A DNA stretch of 64,000 bases. Origin: Mycobacterium sp. Lineage in GTDB: Bacteria; Actinomycetota; Actinomycetes; Mycobacteriales; Mycobacteriaceae. Each line of letters begins with the position of its first letter. The first letter of the stretch is position 1. Both the position numbers and the translations under genes were made by a program. Of the stretch, positions 1-9,701 are shown piece after piece. Below the pieces are notes generated by a model. That model saw only the letters and a program-made list of their open reading frames with translations, searched no databases and was not told the DNA's origin. Location: contig NZ_PKEK01000063.1 in assembly GCF_002863225.1 (NCBI RefSeq), positions 36,129-100,128 on the forward strand, read 5' to 3'.

Positions 1-1
1 G

Positions 2-550
2 GGAATTCGGCGGGCCGTTCGGGCCGGTGTGCGCAGTATCGAGCACGGCAACCTCGCGTCCGCCGAGACGCTGACGATGATGCGGGACGCGGGGGTGTTC
101 ATGGTGCCGACCCAGTACGTCATCGTGTCCAAGGCGCGGCACGGCGATCAGGATCCGATGTGGGCCGCGCTGCCGGAGCACGCCCGCCGGAAATTCTCGA
201 AATACCGTGGAGCACTGCTGGAGGCGGCCGAGAATCTGGCCGCCAGCGATGTCCGGATCGCATTCGGCACCGACGCCGGAATGTTTCCGCATCACGACAA
301 TTGGCGTGAATTCCCGATGATGGTGTCGACCGGCATCACGCCACTGCGGGCATTACAGGCAGCCACCAGTGTGGCGGCCGAACTGCTGCGACTCGACGAC
401 GTCGGAGTGATCGCCGAAGGCAAGATCGCCGACCTCGTCGCGATGCCCGGTGATCCGTTCACCGATATCGAGGTCACCGGCCAGGTCGACTTCGTCATGA
501 AAGACGTTGTGATCTACAAAGATCCGGCCACTAGCGACCACGCCGCCTAG
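2..550 (+). CDS. Amidohydrolase family protein, C-terminal part (5' truncated by window edge)
   Basis: The reading frame is open from base 2, so the start lies outside the window; the internal GTG at 29 is not a convincing start because the preceding codons continue the family pattern. The visible 182 residues carry the metal-dependent amidohydrolase signatures: a Ser-Ile-Glu-His-Gly motif (metal-ligand His) near the left end, Phe-Gly-Thr-Asp-Ala (catalytic/metal Asp) in the middle, and a C-terminal segment in which the enzyme leaves the TIM barrel (Gly-Lys-Ile-Ala-Asp-Leu-Val-Ala). This pattern is typical of imidazolonepropionase-like or prolidase-like amidohydrolases that cleave C-N bonds in cyclic or peptide-like substrates. 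The substrate cannot be told from this fragment. It converges on dnaE1 with about 86 bases between the stop codons. Confidence 0.8.
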   Translation, partial: GIRRAVRAGVRSIEHGNLASAETLTMMRDAGVFMVPTQYVIVSKARHGDQDPMWAALPEHARRKFSKYRGALLEAAENLAASDVRIAFGTDAGMFPHHDNWREFPMMVSTGITPLRALQAATSVAAELLRLDDVGVIAEGKIADLVAMPGDPFTDIEVTGQVDFVMKDVVIYKDPATSDHAA

Positions 551-636
551 CGCTGTCCGTCGAGTGCCCGGCCAGTCGGGCGATCGACCCCGACCGCCCC
601 GCACGCCGGGCGCTCGGCCGTAGTGCGCCTAGCCGG

Positions 637-3600
637 TTAGCCCAGGCACCCCGGGCCGAGGAGCGCTTTGAGGTCGCCCATCAGCGCCGGCGACATGGTC
701 ACCCGTAGCGCGGCGTCCAACTCCAACGTGGTGACCCGATCGCCGCTGAGCAGCCGCAGGTGCACCTGTGACGTGCCGGGGTGTTGCGCCAGAACCTGTT
801 TGAGTGCGGTCACCTTGTCGATGGTGCATTGACGGGTCGGCAGGCTCACCGCCAGCGGGCGGTTCACCTGCGCGTTGCTGAAGTCGGGCACCACCAGGTC
901 GTTGGCGATCAGCGAGATCCGGTCGTCGCGGATGGCGACCTTCGCGGTCACCAGCACCACGGTGTCGTCGATGACGTCGGCGCCGAACGCGGAATAGGTG
1001 TGCGGGAAGAACATCACCTCGATGCCACCGGTGAGATCTTCCAATTGGGCTGAGGCCCAGGGCATTCCATTCTTGTTCACCCGCCGGTTCACCGAAGCCA
1101 GGATGCCGCCGACCTTCACCATGGTCTCGTTGGCGACATCACCGTCCAGGATCGCCGGAATCGGAGTGTCGACCTGGGTGGCCAGCAGATGCGCTACGCC
1201 GTTCAGTGGATGCCCGGACACGTACAGCCCCAGCATTTCGCGTTCCAGGGCGAGCTTGTGTTTGTCGTCCCATTCCTCGTCGGGGACGCGGATGGTGAAC
1301 ACCGCATCGGCACCCGCTCCCCCGTCATCCGGGTCGCCGCCGAACAGGTCGAATTGCCCCATCGCCTCGGCCTTTTTGGTGCCGAGCACCGATTCCACCG
1401 CGTCGGTGTGCACCAGGAACAACCCTTTGCGCGGGTGCTTCAGCGAGTCGAAGGCGCCGGCTTTGATCAGCGACTCGGTGACCTTCTTGTTGCACGCGGC
1501 GATGTCGACCTTGTTGAGGTAGTCCGAGAAGTCGGTGTAGTTGCCCTTGTGGGTGCGGGTATTGATCAGCGAGGCAACGACATTCGCGCCGACGTTGCGT
1601 ACCGCGCCGAGGCCGTAGCGAATGTCGGTGCCCACCGAGGCGAAGTTCAGGCCGGATTCGTTGACGTCCGGCGGCAGCACGGTAATACCGAGTTTGCGGC
1701 AGTCGGCCAGATACACCGCGGCCTTGTCCTTGTCGTCACCGACCGAGGTGAGCAGCCCGGCCATGTATTCGCCGGGATAGTTGGCTTTCAGATAGGCGGT
1801 CCAGTACGACACCAGGCCGTAGCCGGCCGCGTGCGACTTGTTGAACGCGTAGTCGGCGAACGGCAGGATGGTGTCCCACAGCGCTTTGATGGCCTTGGCT
1901 GAAAACCCGTTGGCCTGCATGCCTTCTGAGAAGCCTTCGAACTCCTTCTCCAGCACTTCGCGCTTCTTCTTGCCCATCGCCTTGCGCAAAATGTCTGCTC
2001 GGGCGAGCGAGTAGCCGGCCACCTTTTGCGCGATGCGCATGATCTGTTCCTGATACACGATCAGGCCGTAGGTCTCGGCGAGCACCTCGCGCAGCGGCTC
2101 CTCGAGCTCCGGGTGGATCGGCTTGATCGCCTGCCGGCCGTTCTTGCGGTCGGCGTAGTCGTTGTGGGCGTTCATCCCCATCGGGCCGGGGCGGTAGAGC
2201 GCCAGCACGGCGACGATGTCCTCGAACCCGGTGGGCTGCATGCGGCGCAGCAGGTCGCGCATCGGCCCGCCGTCGAGCTGGAACACTCCCAGCGTGTCGC
2301 CGCGGCCCAGCAGTTGGAAGGTGGCCGGGTCGTCGAGGGCGACCGACTCCAGGTCGAGGTCGATGCCGCGGTTCTCTTTGATGTTGACCAGCGCGTCGCC
2401 GATGATGGTCAGGTTGCGCAACCCGAGGAAGTCCATCTTCAGCAGGCCGATGGCCTCGCACGACGGGTAGTCCCAGCCGGTGATGACCGCACCGTCCTGC
2501 GCCCGCTTCCACAACGGGATCACGTCGGTCAGCGGCTCGCTGCTCATGATCACCGCGCAGGCGTGCACGCCGGAGTTGCGGATCAGGCCTTCCAGGCCGC
2601 GGGCGGTCTGGTAGATCGTGCGGACGTCGGGGTCGGTGTCGATCAGGCCGCGGATCTCGGCGGCCTCTTTGAAACGCTCGTGGTTGGGGTCGGTGATCCC
2701 GGACAGCGGAATGTCCTTGGCCATGATCGCCGGCGGCAGTGCCTTGGTGATCCGGTCGGCGATCGCGAAGCCCGGCTGTCCATAGTGGATTCGGGCGGAA
2801 TCCTTGAGTGCCGCTTTGGTTTTGATGGTACCGAAGGTGATGACCTGCGCGACCCGGTCCTGCCCCCACTTCTCGGCGGCGTAGCGGACCATTTCACCGC
2901 GCCGGCGGTCGTCGAAGTCGATGTCGATATCGGGCATCGACGCGCGCTCGGGGTTGAGGAACCGCTCGAAGAGCAGTCCGTGCTCGATCGGGTCGATGTC
3001 GGTGATGCCGAGGCTGTAGGCCACCAGCGATCCGGCCGCCGAGCCACGCCCGGGGCCCACCCGGATGTCGACTGAGCGGGCGTAGTTGATCAGGTCGGCG
3101 ACGATCAGGAAGTACGACGGAAAACCCTTGTCGCAGATGACTTCGATCTCGTAGGCGGCACGCTCGGCGTAGCCGTCCGGCGTCGCGTCGGGGAAACGGC
3201 GGCGCAGTCCGGCCGCCACCTCGTGCCGCAACCACGACGCCGGGTCGTGGCCCTCGGGCACCGGGAACACCGGCATCCGGTCCTTGGGTGCCCAGACCTC
3301 GGCGTAGGAGCTGACCCGCTCGGCGATCAGCAGGGTCGAGTCGCATGCGCCGGGGACTTCGCCGTCCCAGAGCTCGCGCATCTCGGCGGCCGACTTGAGG
3401 TAGTAGCCGTCACCGTCGAATTTGAACCGGGCCGGATCGGTCAGCGTCTTACCGGTCTGCACGCACAGCAACGCCTCGTGGTTGTGTGCGGCGTCCCGGG
3501 TGACGTAGTGGCAGTCGTTGGTGGCCAGCGGCGGAATGTTCAGCGCACAACCGATTTCCAGCAGCCCGTCGCGCACCCGGCGTTCGATGGACAGGCCGTG

Positions 3601-4176
3601 GTCCATCAGCTCCAGGAAGAAGTTCTCGGGCCCGAAGATCTCCCGCCACTTGGCCGCCGCCTCCAGCGCCTCGCGGTGATGGCCGAGCCGCAGCCGGGTC
3701 TGCACCTCACCGGACGGGCAGCCGGTGGTGGCGATGATGCCGCTGGCGTTCTCAGCGATCAGCTCGGCGTCCATCCGCGCCCACTTGCCGAGCTGACCCT
3801 CGAAGGACGCCAGCGACGACAGCTTGAACAGGTTGCGCAGGCCGGTGGCGTTCTCGGCGACCATCGTCATGTGCGTGTAGGAGCCGCTACCGGAGACGTC
3901 GTCGCTCTTCTGTCCCGGGTCTCCCCACAGGATGCGCTTGGTCTCGAAGCGGGACGCCGGCGCGATGTAGGCCTCGATGCCGATGATCGGCGTGATGCCG
4001 GCGGCGGTGGCCCCGTTGTAGAACTCGCTGGCGCCGAACATGTTGCCGTGGTCGGTCATCCCGATGGCGGGCATCTGCAGCCGTTGCGCCTCTGCCAGCA
4101 TCGGCGAGACCTTCGCGGCACCATCCAACATCGAGTATTCGGTGTGGTTGTGCAGGTGCACGAACGACTTGCTCAT
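637..4176 (-). CDS. dnaE1: DNA polymerase III alpha subunit DnaE1
   Basis: Replicative polymerase catalytic subunit, 1179 residues, close to the roughly 1180 of mycobacterial DnaE1. The N-terminus has the PHP domain (His-Leu-His-Asn-His-Thr-Glu-Tyr-Ser at residues 7-15), which in actinobacterial DnaE1 is the proofreading exonuclease. The palm has the catalytic aspartates in Pro-Asp-Ile-Asp-Ile-Asp-Phe-Asp near residue 415. The thumb, fingers, helix-hairpin-helix and C-terminal OB-fold regions follow, then a tail for clamp/tau contacts. The start is ATG at 4176. It is essential for chromosome replication and in mycobacteria is also the scaffold for replisome assembly. Its position next to the Rv1546-Rv1543 orthologues matches the M. 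tuberculosis Rv1547 neighbourhood, from memory, except that an mmpL gene lies between. Confidence 0.97.
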   Translation of the reverse strand: MSKSFVHLHNHTEYSMLDGAAKVSPMLAEAQRLQMPAIGMTDHGNMFGASEFYNGATAAGITPIIGIEAYIAPASRFETKRILWGDPGQKSDDVSGSGSYTHMTMVAENATGLRNLFKLSSLASFEGQLGKWARMDAELIAENASGIIATTGCPSGEVQTRLRLGHHREALEAAAKWREIFGPENFFLELMDHGLSIERRVRDGLLEIGCALNIPPLATNDCHYVTRDAAHNHEALLCVQTGKTLTDPARFKFDGDGYYLKSAAEMRELWDGEVPGACDSTLLIAERVSSYAEVWAPKDRMPVFPVPEGHDPASWLRHEVAAGLRRRFPDATPDGYAERAAYEIEVICDKGFPSYFLIVADLINYARSVDIRVGPGRGSAAGSLVAYSLGITDIDPIEHGLLFERFLNPERASMPDIDIDFDDRRRGEMVRYAAEKWGQDRVAQVITFGTIKTKAALKDSARIHYGQPGFAIADRITKALPPAIMAKDIPLSGITDPNHERFKEAAEIRGLIDTDPDVRTIYQTARGLEGLIRNSGVHACAVIMSSEPLTDVIPLWKRAQDGAVITGWDYPSCEAIGLLKMDFLGLRNLTIIGDALVNIKENRGIDLDLESVALDDPATFQLLGRGDTLGVFQLDGGPMRDLLRRMQPTGFEDIVAVLALYRPGPMGMNAHNDYADRKNGRQAIKPIHPELEEPLREVLAETYGLIVYQEQIMRIAQKVAGYSLARADILRKAMGKKKREVLEKEFEGFSEGMQANGFSAKAIKALWDTILPFADYAFNKSHAAGYGLVSYWTAYLKANYPGEYMAGLLTSVGDDKDKAAVYLADCRKLGITVLPPDVNESGLNFASVGTDIRYGLGAVRNVGANVVASLINTRTHKGNYTDFSDYLNKVDIAACNKKVTESLIKAGAFDSLKHPRKGLFLVHTDAVESVLGTKKAEAMGQFDLFGGDPDDGGAGADAVFTIRVPDEEWDDKHKLALEREMLGLYVSGHPLNGVAHLLATQVDTPIPAILDGDVANETMVKVGGILASVNRRVNKNGMPWASAQLEDLTGGIEVMFFPHTYSAFGADVIDDTVVLVTAKVAIRDDRISLIANDLVVPDFSNAQVNRPLAVSLPTRQCTIDKVTALKQVLAQHPGTSQVHLRLLSGDRVTTLELDAALRVTMSPALMGDLKALLGPGCLG

Positions 4177-4251
4177 AGGGACGCCAGTCTATGACCGGAC
4201 ACCGACGCGCACCCGGCGTGTCGCGGAGTGTGTCGTGCCGCCAAACAACAT

Positions 4252-7203
4252 TTAGGAGCGCAGTGCGACGGTGTCGGCGTCGCTGACGGCGTGCTTGCCG
4301 CTCGGGCCGATCTCGTCGGTGGGGTCGCCGGACGTTTCCGGCGCGGATGCCGGCTTCGGCGCCTGCTTCCGCGGTGCGGGGAGCGGCGGCTTGGACGGCC
4401 ACCAGTTCCACTTGCCGACCAGCACCGCGACCGCGGGCACGGTGATGGTGCGCACCAGGAAGGTGTCCAGCAGCAGTCCGACCCCGATGATGAAACCGCA
4501 TTGCACCAGGGTGCTGATGCTGGCGAACAGCATGCCGAACATCGAGGCGGCGAAGATGACGCCGGCAGCGGTGATCACACCACCGGTCGAGCGCACGGTC
4601 TGGATGACACCGGAGCGAATCCCGTGCGGCGACTCCTCGCGCAGCCTCGAGATCAGCAGCAGGTTGTAGTCGGCGCCCATGGCGACCAGCACGATGAAGG
4701 TCAGGCCGGGGATGCTCCAGGTCAGCGACTGACCGAGGATGAACTGGAAGACGATCACGCCGATGCCGAGCGCCGACAGATACGAAAGCACCACGGACGC
4801 AATCAAATACAGCGGTGCGATCACGGCGCGCAATATCGCCACCAGGATGAAGAACACGATCAGGATGGTCATCACGATGATGAGGTTGATGTCGTCGCCG
4901 TAGTAGGCACGGGTATCGCGAAGCATCGCGGTGACACCCGACGCGGAGATCGACGCCGCTTTCATCATCGGGCGGGGATGCGGCCCGCGAGCCGCGTCGG
5001 TGATCTGGCGGATCTGGTTAAACGCCTCGGTGGCGAACGGGTTGAGGTTGGTCTGCACCAGGTATCGCGCGGTGTGCCCGTCCGGTGAGATGAATGCGGT
5101 CAGCGCGCTGTTCAGACCTCCCCCGGTCTGCGAGGTGTCTTTGATCAGCGCCTTGACCTCATCGATCATCTGCTGGATGGCCTCGGCGTAGGTGTGCGCG
5201 TCCTTTGTCGGCGGGGCACTGCCGGCGTTGCCTGGGCCGTCGTTGCTCAACGAGCGCAGCTCGGTTCGGGCGTTCTCGACGATCCGGCGCACCTCCCGCG
5301 ACGCCGCTTCGATGGACGGCTCGTCGGGGAACGACGACAACTGCTCGGCGAATTCGGACATCTTCTTCAGCGCACCGCCGTCGCGGTTCGCGGTTGCGAC
5401 CACGTCGAGCACCGTCACCGGCGTCGCGCCGACGGTGTTCGCGATCTCGGCGATGTCGACCGACATCGCGAAGCCGAGTCCACGCACGGTGTCGATGAAC
5501 GTCCTGGTGTCGTCGACCGGCTTCTCCGCGGCCGGCGGCGCGGTCGGCAGGGTCACCCCGGGCGGCAGATCGAGGCTACTGAGATCCGGTGTGAGATCCA
5601 CGTTTCCGGAGCTGGACACTGAATACAACAGCGCGGCGACGTTCGGGAACCCCTCCGCACCTTCGAGGTCCTTGTTACCGCCCTGGCTGCCCTTGTCGCG
5701 CCGGGGCAATGCGCTCCCGTCGGCCGCGTGCTTCTTGTCGTCCGATTTCGCCGACGGCACCGGAGCGGGGCGGATTGCCGCGATGTCGGGCAGTTGGCTG
5801 ACCCGCTGCTCCATCTGCTTCAACTCGACCAGGGCGGGACGCTTGCGGAGGTCTTCGGTCGACTGGACGACCAGATACTCCGGGATGGTCGCGTTCAGCG
5901 GAAAGTGTTCCGACAAAGTGGCGTAGCCGACGGCGCTTTCGACTGAGGACGGCAGGGTCTTGCTGTCGTCGTAGTTGAAGCGGGCGAACATCGCGCAACC
6001 GGCGAGGATCAGCAGCACGGTGAGGCTGCCGGCCAGATGGATCACCGGCTTGCGCACCAGGCGGATTCCGGTGACCCGCCAGAAGTGGCCCGTGAGATCG
6101 CGACGCGGCTTGATCCAATTGCGCCGTCCGGCAAGGACCATCAGCGCCGGCAGGAACGTCACGGCCGCGCACAACGCCACCGCGATGGAAATGGCCAACG
6201 CCGGACCGACGTTCCGGAACGCTCCCAGCTTGGTGAAGATCATCCCGAGGAAGGTGACGGCCACCGTCGCCGCGGACCCGGCGATGACCTTGCCGATCGA
6301 CGTCAGCGCCTTCTCGACGGCTTCGTCGGAGTCCAGGCCCTGCCGCAGATAGTCGTGATATCGGCTGATCAGGAAGACCGCGTAGTCGATTCCCGCGCCG
6401 AACATCATCGTGGTCATCAGCGTGATGGTCTGGGTGGAGACGCCCAGGCCGAGTTGGGCGACGCCGGAGACCAACGCTTGCGCGACACCCACCGAGACAC
6501 CGATGGTGACCAGCGGCAGCATCATGGTCAGGAAATTGCGGTAGATGACGAAGAGGATGACCAGAACCATCACCACGACGGCAGTCTCGATGACGTGCAT
6601 GTCGCGGATGCCGATGTACATCAGGTCGTCGCCGGTGGCCGCGGGACCGGTCAGATGCGCGGTCAGCGTCGAGCCGTCGACGGACTTTTTGACGATCTCG
6701 GCGACCCGGCCGAAGCCCTCGTGCAGCTCAGGTGTGCCGACGCCGCCGGACAACACCATCGGCAGGTACCAGGCTTTGTGATCCTTGCTGGTCATCGCCT
6801 CGCGTAGGGCCGGAGTGCGGACGAAGTCCTGCAGCATGACGATGTCGTGGGTGTCCGGTCGCAGATTGGTGGCCAGCGCGCGGTAGGTACTCAGATCAGA
6901 AGGGTTGAGCCCGTTGTCGTCGGTAAGGACGACCAGCAGCACGTTCTCGTTCTCCGACCCGGATTGGTGGAACGCCTCGGAGATCTGGCGGGTCGTCTCC
7001 AGCACCGGGGCGTCGGACGGCAGAATCGGAACCGGACGCTTGGCCGCCATCTCGGTCAACGACGGGAACGTCACCGACAGCACAGCCGTCAGCGCGATCC
7101 AGAATCCGATGACCGCCCAGGGCCAGCGCCGCACGCACACGCCGATCCAGCCGAAGACACCTGTGCCATCAGCAACCGTCGCTCTACGAGCCCCCCGTAA
7201 CAC
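4252..7203 (-). CDS. MmpL family RND transporter
   Basis: A 983-residue inner-membrane protein of the MmpL/RND superfamily. A first transmembrane helix follows a short basic N-terminus, then a periplasmic loop of about 150 residues. A helix bundle carries the proton-relay Asp-Tyr in Gly-Ala-Gly-Ile-Asp-Tyr-Ala-Val-Phe-Leu-Ile-Ser-Arg near residue 268. A second large periplasmic loop and a second bundle with Gly-Ala-Asp-Tyr-Asn-Leu-Leu-Leu-Ile-Ser-Arg near residue 845 follow. The C-terminus is Pro/Lys-rich and cytoplasmic. MmpL proteins export lipids or siderophores, but no mmpS and no lipid-synthesis cluster adjoins it, so the substrate is unknown. The start used is GTG at 7203; no strong ribosome-binding site decides it. 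Confidence 0.9.
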   Translation of the reverse strand: MLRGARRATVADGTGVFGWIGVCVRRWPWAVIGFWIALTAVLSVTFPSLTEMAAKRPVPILPSDAPVLETTRQISEAFHQSGSENENVLLVVLTDDNGLNPSDLSTYRALATNLRPDTHDIVMLQDFVRTPALREAMTSKDHKAWYLPMVLSGGVGTPELHEGFGRVAEIVKKSVDGSTLTAHLTGPAATGDDLMYIGIRDMHVIETAVVVMVLVILFVIYRNFLTMMLPLVTIGVSVGVAQALVSGVAQLGLGVSTQTITLMTTMMFGAGIDYAVFLISRYHDYLRQGLDSDEAVEKALTSIGKVIAGSAATVAVTFLGMIFTKLGAFRNVGPALAISIAVALCAAVTFLPALMVLAGRRNWIKPRRDLTGHFWRVTGIRLVRKPVIHLAGSLTVLLILAGCAMFARFNYDDSKTLPSSVESAVGYATLSEHFPLNATIPEYLVVQSTEDLRKRPALVELKQMEQRVSQLPDIAAIRPAPVPSAKSDDKKHAADGSALPRRDKGSQGGNKDLEGAEGFPNVAALLYSVSSSGNVDLTPDLSSLDLPPGVTLPTAPPAAEKPVDDTRTFIDTVRGLGFAMSVDIAEIANTVGATPVTVLDVVATANRDGGALKKMSEFAEQLSSFPDEPSIEAASREVRRIVENARTELRSLSNDGPGNAGSAPPTKDAHTYAEAIQQMIDEVKALIKDTSQTGGGLNSALTAFISPDGHTARYLVQTNLNPFATEAFNQIRQITDAARGPHPRPMMKAASISASGVTAMLRDTRAYYGDDINLIIVMTILIVFFILVAILRAVIAPLYLIASVVLSYLSALGIGVIVFQFILGQSLTWSIPGLTFIVLVAMGADYNLLLISRLREESPHGIRSGVIQTVRSTGGVITAAGVIFAASMFGMLFASISTLVQCGFIIGVGLLLDTFLVRTITVPAVAVLVGKWNWWPSKPPLPAPRKQAPKPASAPETSGDPTDEIGPSGKHAVSDADTVALRS

Positions 7204-7280
7204 CCGGTCAGGCTACCGCCGTTGGCTGTGGATAGCGGCCCTTCGGGCGAGGTGAGTTCGCGGCGACCTGCGAGGCCGGG

Positions 7281-7712
7281 CTAGCCGTACAGCTCGACGA
7301 ACTGCTTCAGCGACTTCTCCACGTCGCCTTTGACGGCGCGGGCCGCGGTCGCGCCCACTGGGCCGAACAGCGCCCGCCCACCCAAATCGAGGCGTATGCC
7401 CAGCTTCGAGCCCGTTTTGGTGGGTGAGACGCTGAGCGTGACGGTGTATTTGGCACCGCCTTTGCCCGATCCGGACAGCGCGATCCGGTTCGGCGGCTCC
7501 CAGGTGGTGACCGTCCAGGTCACTCGATTGCGGAAACCTTTGGCGCGGGCCACTCCCACGATCTGGGTGCCTTCGCCGAGCTCGTCGGGGAGGTCGCTGC
7601 GCCAACCCTCGTGCATGGTCAGCCAATCGCCGAGCTGGGTCAGGTCGGAGACTCGTTCCCACATGTCCTGCGGGCGCATCGGCACTTCGGCCGTGACGTC
7701 GACTTTGGCCAT
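7281..7712 (-). CDS. SRPBCC (polyketide cyclase/START-like) family protein, Rv1546-like
   Basis: A 143-residue protein starting at ATG 7712 (Met-Ala-Lys-Val-Asp-Val). It has the SRPBCC helix-grip layout: an N-terminal strand, a helix with Trp-Glu-Arg-Val-Ser-Asp, a central beta-sheet including Val-Thr-Trp-Thr-Val-Thr-Thr-Trp-Glu-Pro-Pro, and a long C-terminal helix (Val-Glu-Lys-Ser-Leu-Lys-Gln-Phe-Val). The fold binds hydrophobic ligands. The length matches that I recall for Rv1546. Its ATG overlaps the TGA of the upstream reductase gene (ATGA), so the two are probably translationally coupled. A role in lipid or acyl handling with the reductases is inference; no ligand can be named. Confidence 0.88.
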   Translation of the reverse strand: MAKVDVTAEVPMRPQDMWERVSDLTQLGDWLTMHEGWRSDLPDELGEGTQIVGVARAKGFRNRVTWTVTTWEPPNRIALSGSGKGGAKYTVTLSVSPTKTGSKLGIRLDLGGRALFGPVGATAARAVKGDVEKSLKQFVELYG

Positions 7713-8515
7713 CAGTGGCTGGGCCCGCCGCGGAAGCGATTGCCGAGCCGCAGACCGGGCAGCAGCAGGGTGCGCGGCATGTACCGGCCACCGATGCTGA
7801 CGGCTTTGGGCACCAGGCCGGGAACCACGCTGCGCTTGCCCTCGACCATTCCGGCGATGGCCGCCTCCGCGACGTCGTGCGGCGACACCTGGGCGATCGG
7901 GATGCTGAAGCGCTCCGCGTTGGCGATCTCGCCCCACTCGGTCGGCACAGGTCCGGGGCACAGCACCGTCACCGACACACCCGTTCCGCTCAGCTCTTCG
8001 TGTACCGCCTCCGAGAAGGTCTGCACGAAAGCCTTGGTCGCCGAGTAGACCGCCATGTACGGCATGGGCTGGAAGCCGGCGATCGAGGCGATGTTGAGCA
8101 CCGCTCCGGCTCCCCGCTCGACCATGCCGGGCAATGCGGCATGGGTGAGCTCCATCAGGGTCAGCGAATTCAGTACCACTTCTTCGCTTTCCCGCTCGAC
8201 CGGCAGGTCTTGGAAGACTCCGCTGGTGCCGAATCCGGCGCTGTTGCACAGGCCGGCGATCGACTCACCACGCAGGCGTTCGGAAAGCGGTTGGCGCGCA
8301 TCGGCATCGGACAAGTCGAGGGGCAGCACCTCGGCGCCGACCGAGAATTGCGAACCCAGCTCGTCGGCGAGCTCGTCCAGTCGCTCCTTGCGGCGCGCCA
8401 CCAGCACCAGGGGGTAGCCGCGGCGGGCCAGCCCGCGGGCCAGCTCGGTGCCGATACCCGAGGAGGCGCCGGTGATGACGATGGGCGCCTGATTGGTCGG
8501 TTTAGGAAGACTCAT
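7712..8515 (-). CDS. Short-chain dehydrogenase/reductase, ketoacyl-reductase-like (Rv1544 family)
   Basis: A 267-residue classical SDR. The Rossmann motif Thr-Gly-Ala-Ser-Ser-Gly-Ile-Gly is near residue 15, Asn-Ser-Ala-Gly near residue 92, and the catalytic Ser-Ile-Ala plus Tyr-Ser-Ala-Thr-Lys (Tyr-x3-Lys) near residues 140-160. ATG at 8515 is chosen because the Rossmann motif follows at the normal distance; the longer frame upstream has low-complexity, non-family sequence. NADPH-dependent reduction of a keto or aldehyde group is expected. It follows the acyl-CoA reductase-like gene by 7 bases and overlaps the SRPBCC gene, so the three probably form one transcript. The substrate is unknown. 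Confidence 0.9.
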   Translation of the reverse strand: MSLPKPTNQAPIVITGASSGIGTELARGLARRGYPLVLVARRKERLDELADELGSQFSVGAEVLPLDLSDADARQPLSERLRGESIAGLCNSAGFGTSGVFQDLPVERESEEVVLNSLTLMELTHAALPGMVERGAGAVLNIASIAGFQPMPYMAVYSATKAFVQTFSEAVHEELSGTGVSVTVLCPGPVPTEWGEIANAERFSIPIAQVSPHDVAEAAIAGMVEGKRSVVPGLVPKAVSIGGRYMPRTLLLPGLRLGNRFRGGPSH

Positions 8516-8522
8516 GTTCGCC

Positions 8523-9539
8523 TCACCAGTGGATTCCGCGGGTGGCCCGCACGAAGGTCTCGCTTCTGCCATCGAAAGTTGTTGAGCTGCGGCTGGATTC
8601 ATCACCCTTTGCGGCCGACGAGTCGCCGAACATGCTGAAGGCCCGATTACGGACCCGGTCCATCACGGCCGGGTTGACGGCATCGGCGACGGCGGCCAAC
8701 TGTCCGAGCGGCGAGCTGGCCCGCCGGGGACGCTGCACGATCGCATCGGTGATCACGCCGGCCGCCTGGTCCGGAGTCAGCGCCGGGAACTTGTCGTACA
8801 TCTTCGTGGGGCTGATCATCGGCGTCCGGACCAGCGCCATGTGCACTGTGGTGAACTTGATGTCCTCGTCGATCACCTCGGCCTGCAGCGCGTCGCAGAG
8901 GCTGTCGAGGGCGGCTTTGCTGGCGATGTAGGCGCCGAACCGCGGCGCCCGGGTCTGCACGCCGACCGAGGACACGTTGATGATCTGGCCGAATCCCCGC
9001 TCCCGCATGCCCGGGATGAATTTCAGGATCAGCTGCACCGCGCCGAGATAGTTCAGCTGCATGGTGCGCTGGTAGTCGTGGATGCGGTCGTAGGACAGCT
9101 CCAGCGAACGGCGGATCGACCGTCCGGCGTTGTTGATCAGCATGTCGACACCGCCGAGGTCGGCCAGCACTTTGTCGGCCATCGCCCCGATGGCGTCCAT
9201 GTCGGTCAGGTCGCAGGGATAGACGTGCGCCGTGCCGCCGCTGCTGCGAATGTCGTCGGCGACCTTGTCGAGGTTTTCCCGGGTTCGCGCGACGAGCACC
9301 ACCTCACCGCCGGCCTCGGCGATCTTCTTGGCCGCGGCCTCGCCGATCCCCGAGGACCCGCCGGTGATGAGCGTGATGGTGCCCTCGACGGCGTCGTGCA
9401 GGGTGCGGCCCTGGACCGCGTCGAGCAGATTGCGCAGGTAGAAGGGTCGGTACCGGCCGGCCGCGTTCGGGGTGTTGACGAGGTTGGACACAGCGGCGAT
9501 CGGCTTCTCGACGAAACCGGTCAGATCACCCAAATTCAT
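8523..9539 (-). CDS. SDR-type fatty acyl-CoA reductase-like protein (Rv1543 family)
   Basis: A 338-residue SDR with an N-terminal extension of about 55 residues (Met-Asn-Leu-Gly-Asp-Leu...) before the Rossmann motif Thr-Gly-Gly-Ser-Ser-Gly-Ile-Gly. It has Asn-Asn-Ala-Gly and the catalytic Tyr-Ile-Ala-Ser-Lys. The extended N- and C-termini match the mycobacterial group annotated as possible fatty-acyl-CoA reductases. ATG 9539 is preferred over GTG 9548 because a GGAAAG ribosome-binding site sits 10 bases before the ATG but only 1 base before the GTG. It is the first gene of a likely three-gene transcript running toward mmpL. Reduction of long-chain acyl-CoA or aldehyde for wax or ether-lipid formation is a family-level guess. 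Confidence 0.88.
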   Translation of the reverse strand: MNLGDLTGFVEKPIAAVSNLVNTPNAAGRYRPFYLRNLLDAVQGRTLHDAVEGTITLITGGSSGIGEAAAKKIAEAGGEVVLVARTRENLDKVADDIRSSGGTAHVYPCDLTDMDAIGAMADKVLADLGGVDMLINNAGRSIRRSLELSYDRIHDYQRTMQLNYLGAVQLILKFIPGMRERGFGQIINVSSVGVQTRAPRFGAYIASKAALDSLCDALQAEVIDEDIKFTTVHMALVRTPMISPTKMYDKFPALTPDQAAGVITDAIVQRPRRASSPLGQLAAVADAVNPAVMDRVRNRAFSMFGDSSAAKGDESSRSSTTFDGRSETFVRATRGIHW

Positions 9540-9701
9540 TAATGTCACGCTTTCCGTGGTGACTGCCCTGGACTTCCACCGAGTCTGCTACACCGCCGCG
9601 AAGTTGAGGCGGTTCTACCGCAATCCGGTTGTTACGCCGGGTAATCGCGTCGTGACGGCACGCTAACGGTCGGGCAATTCCCCCGTGTTCTGCTGACCGG
9701 C

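Noticed and set aside
1736..3346. Long overlapping frames on both strands inside dnaE1 and in other large genes
   Set aside because: They are shadow frames of high-GC coding DNA with Arg/Ala/Gly-rich translations and no motifs, while the frame used carries all polymerase motifs.
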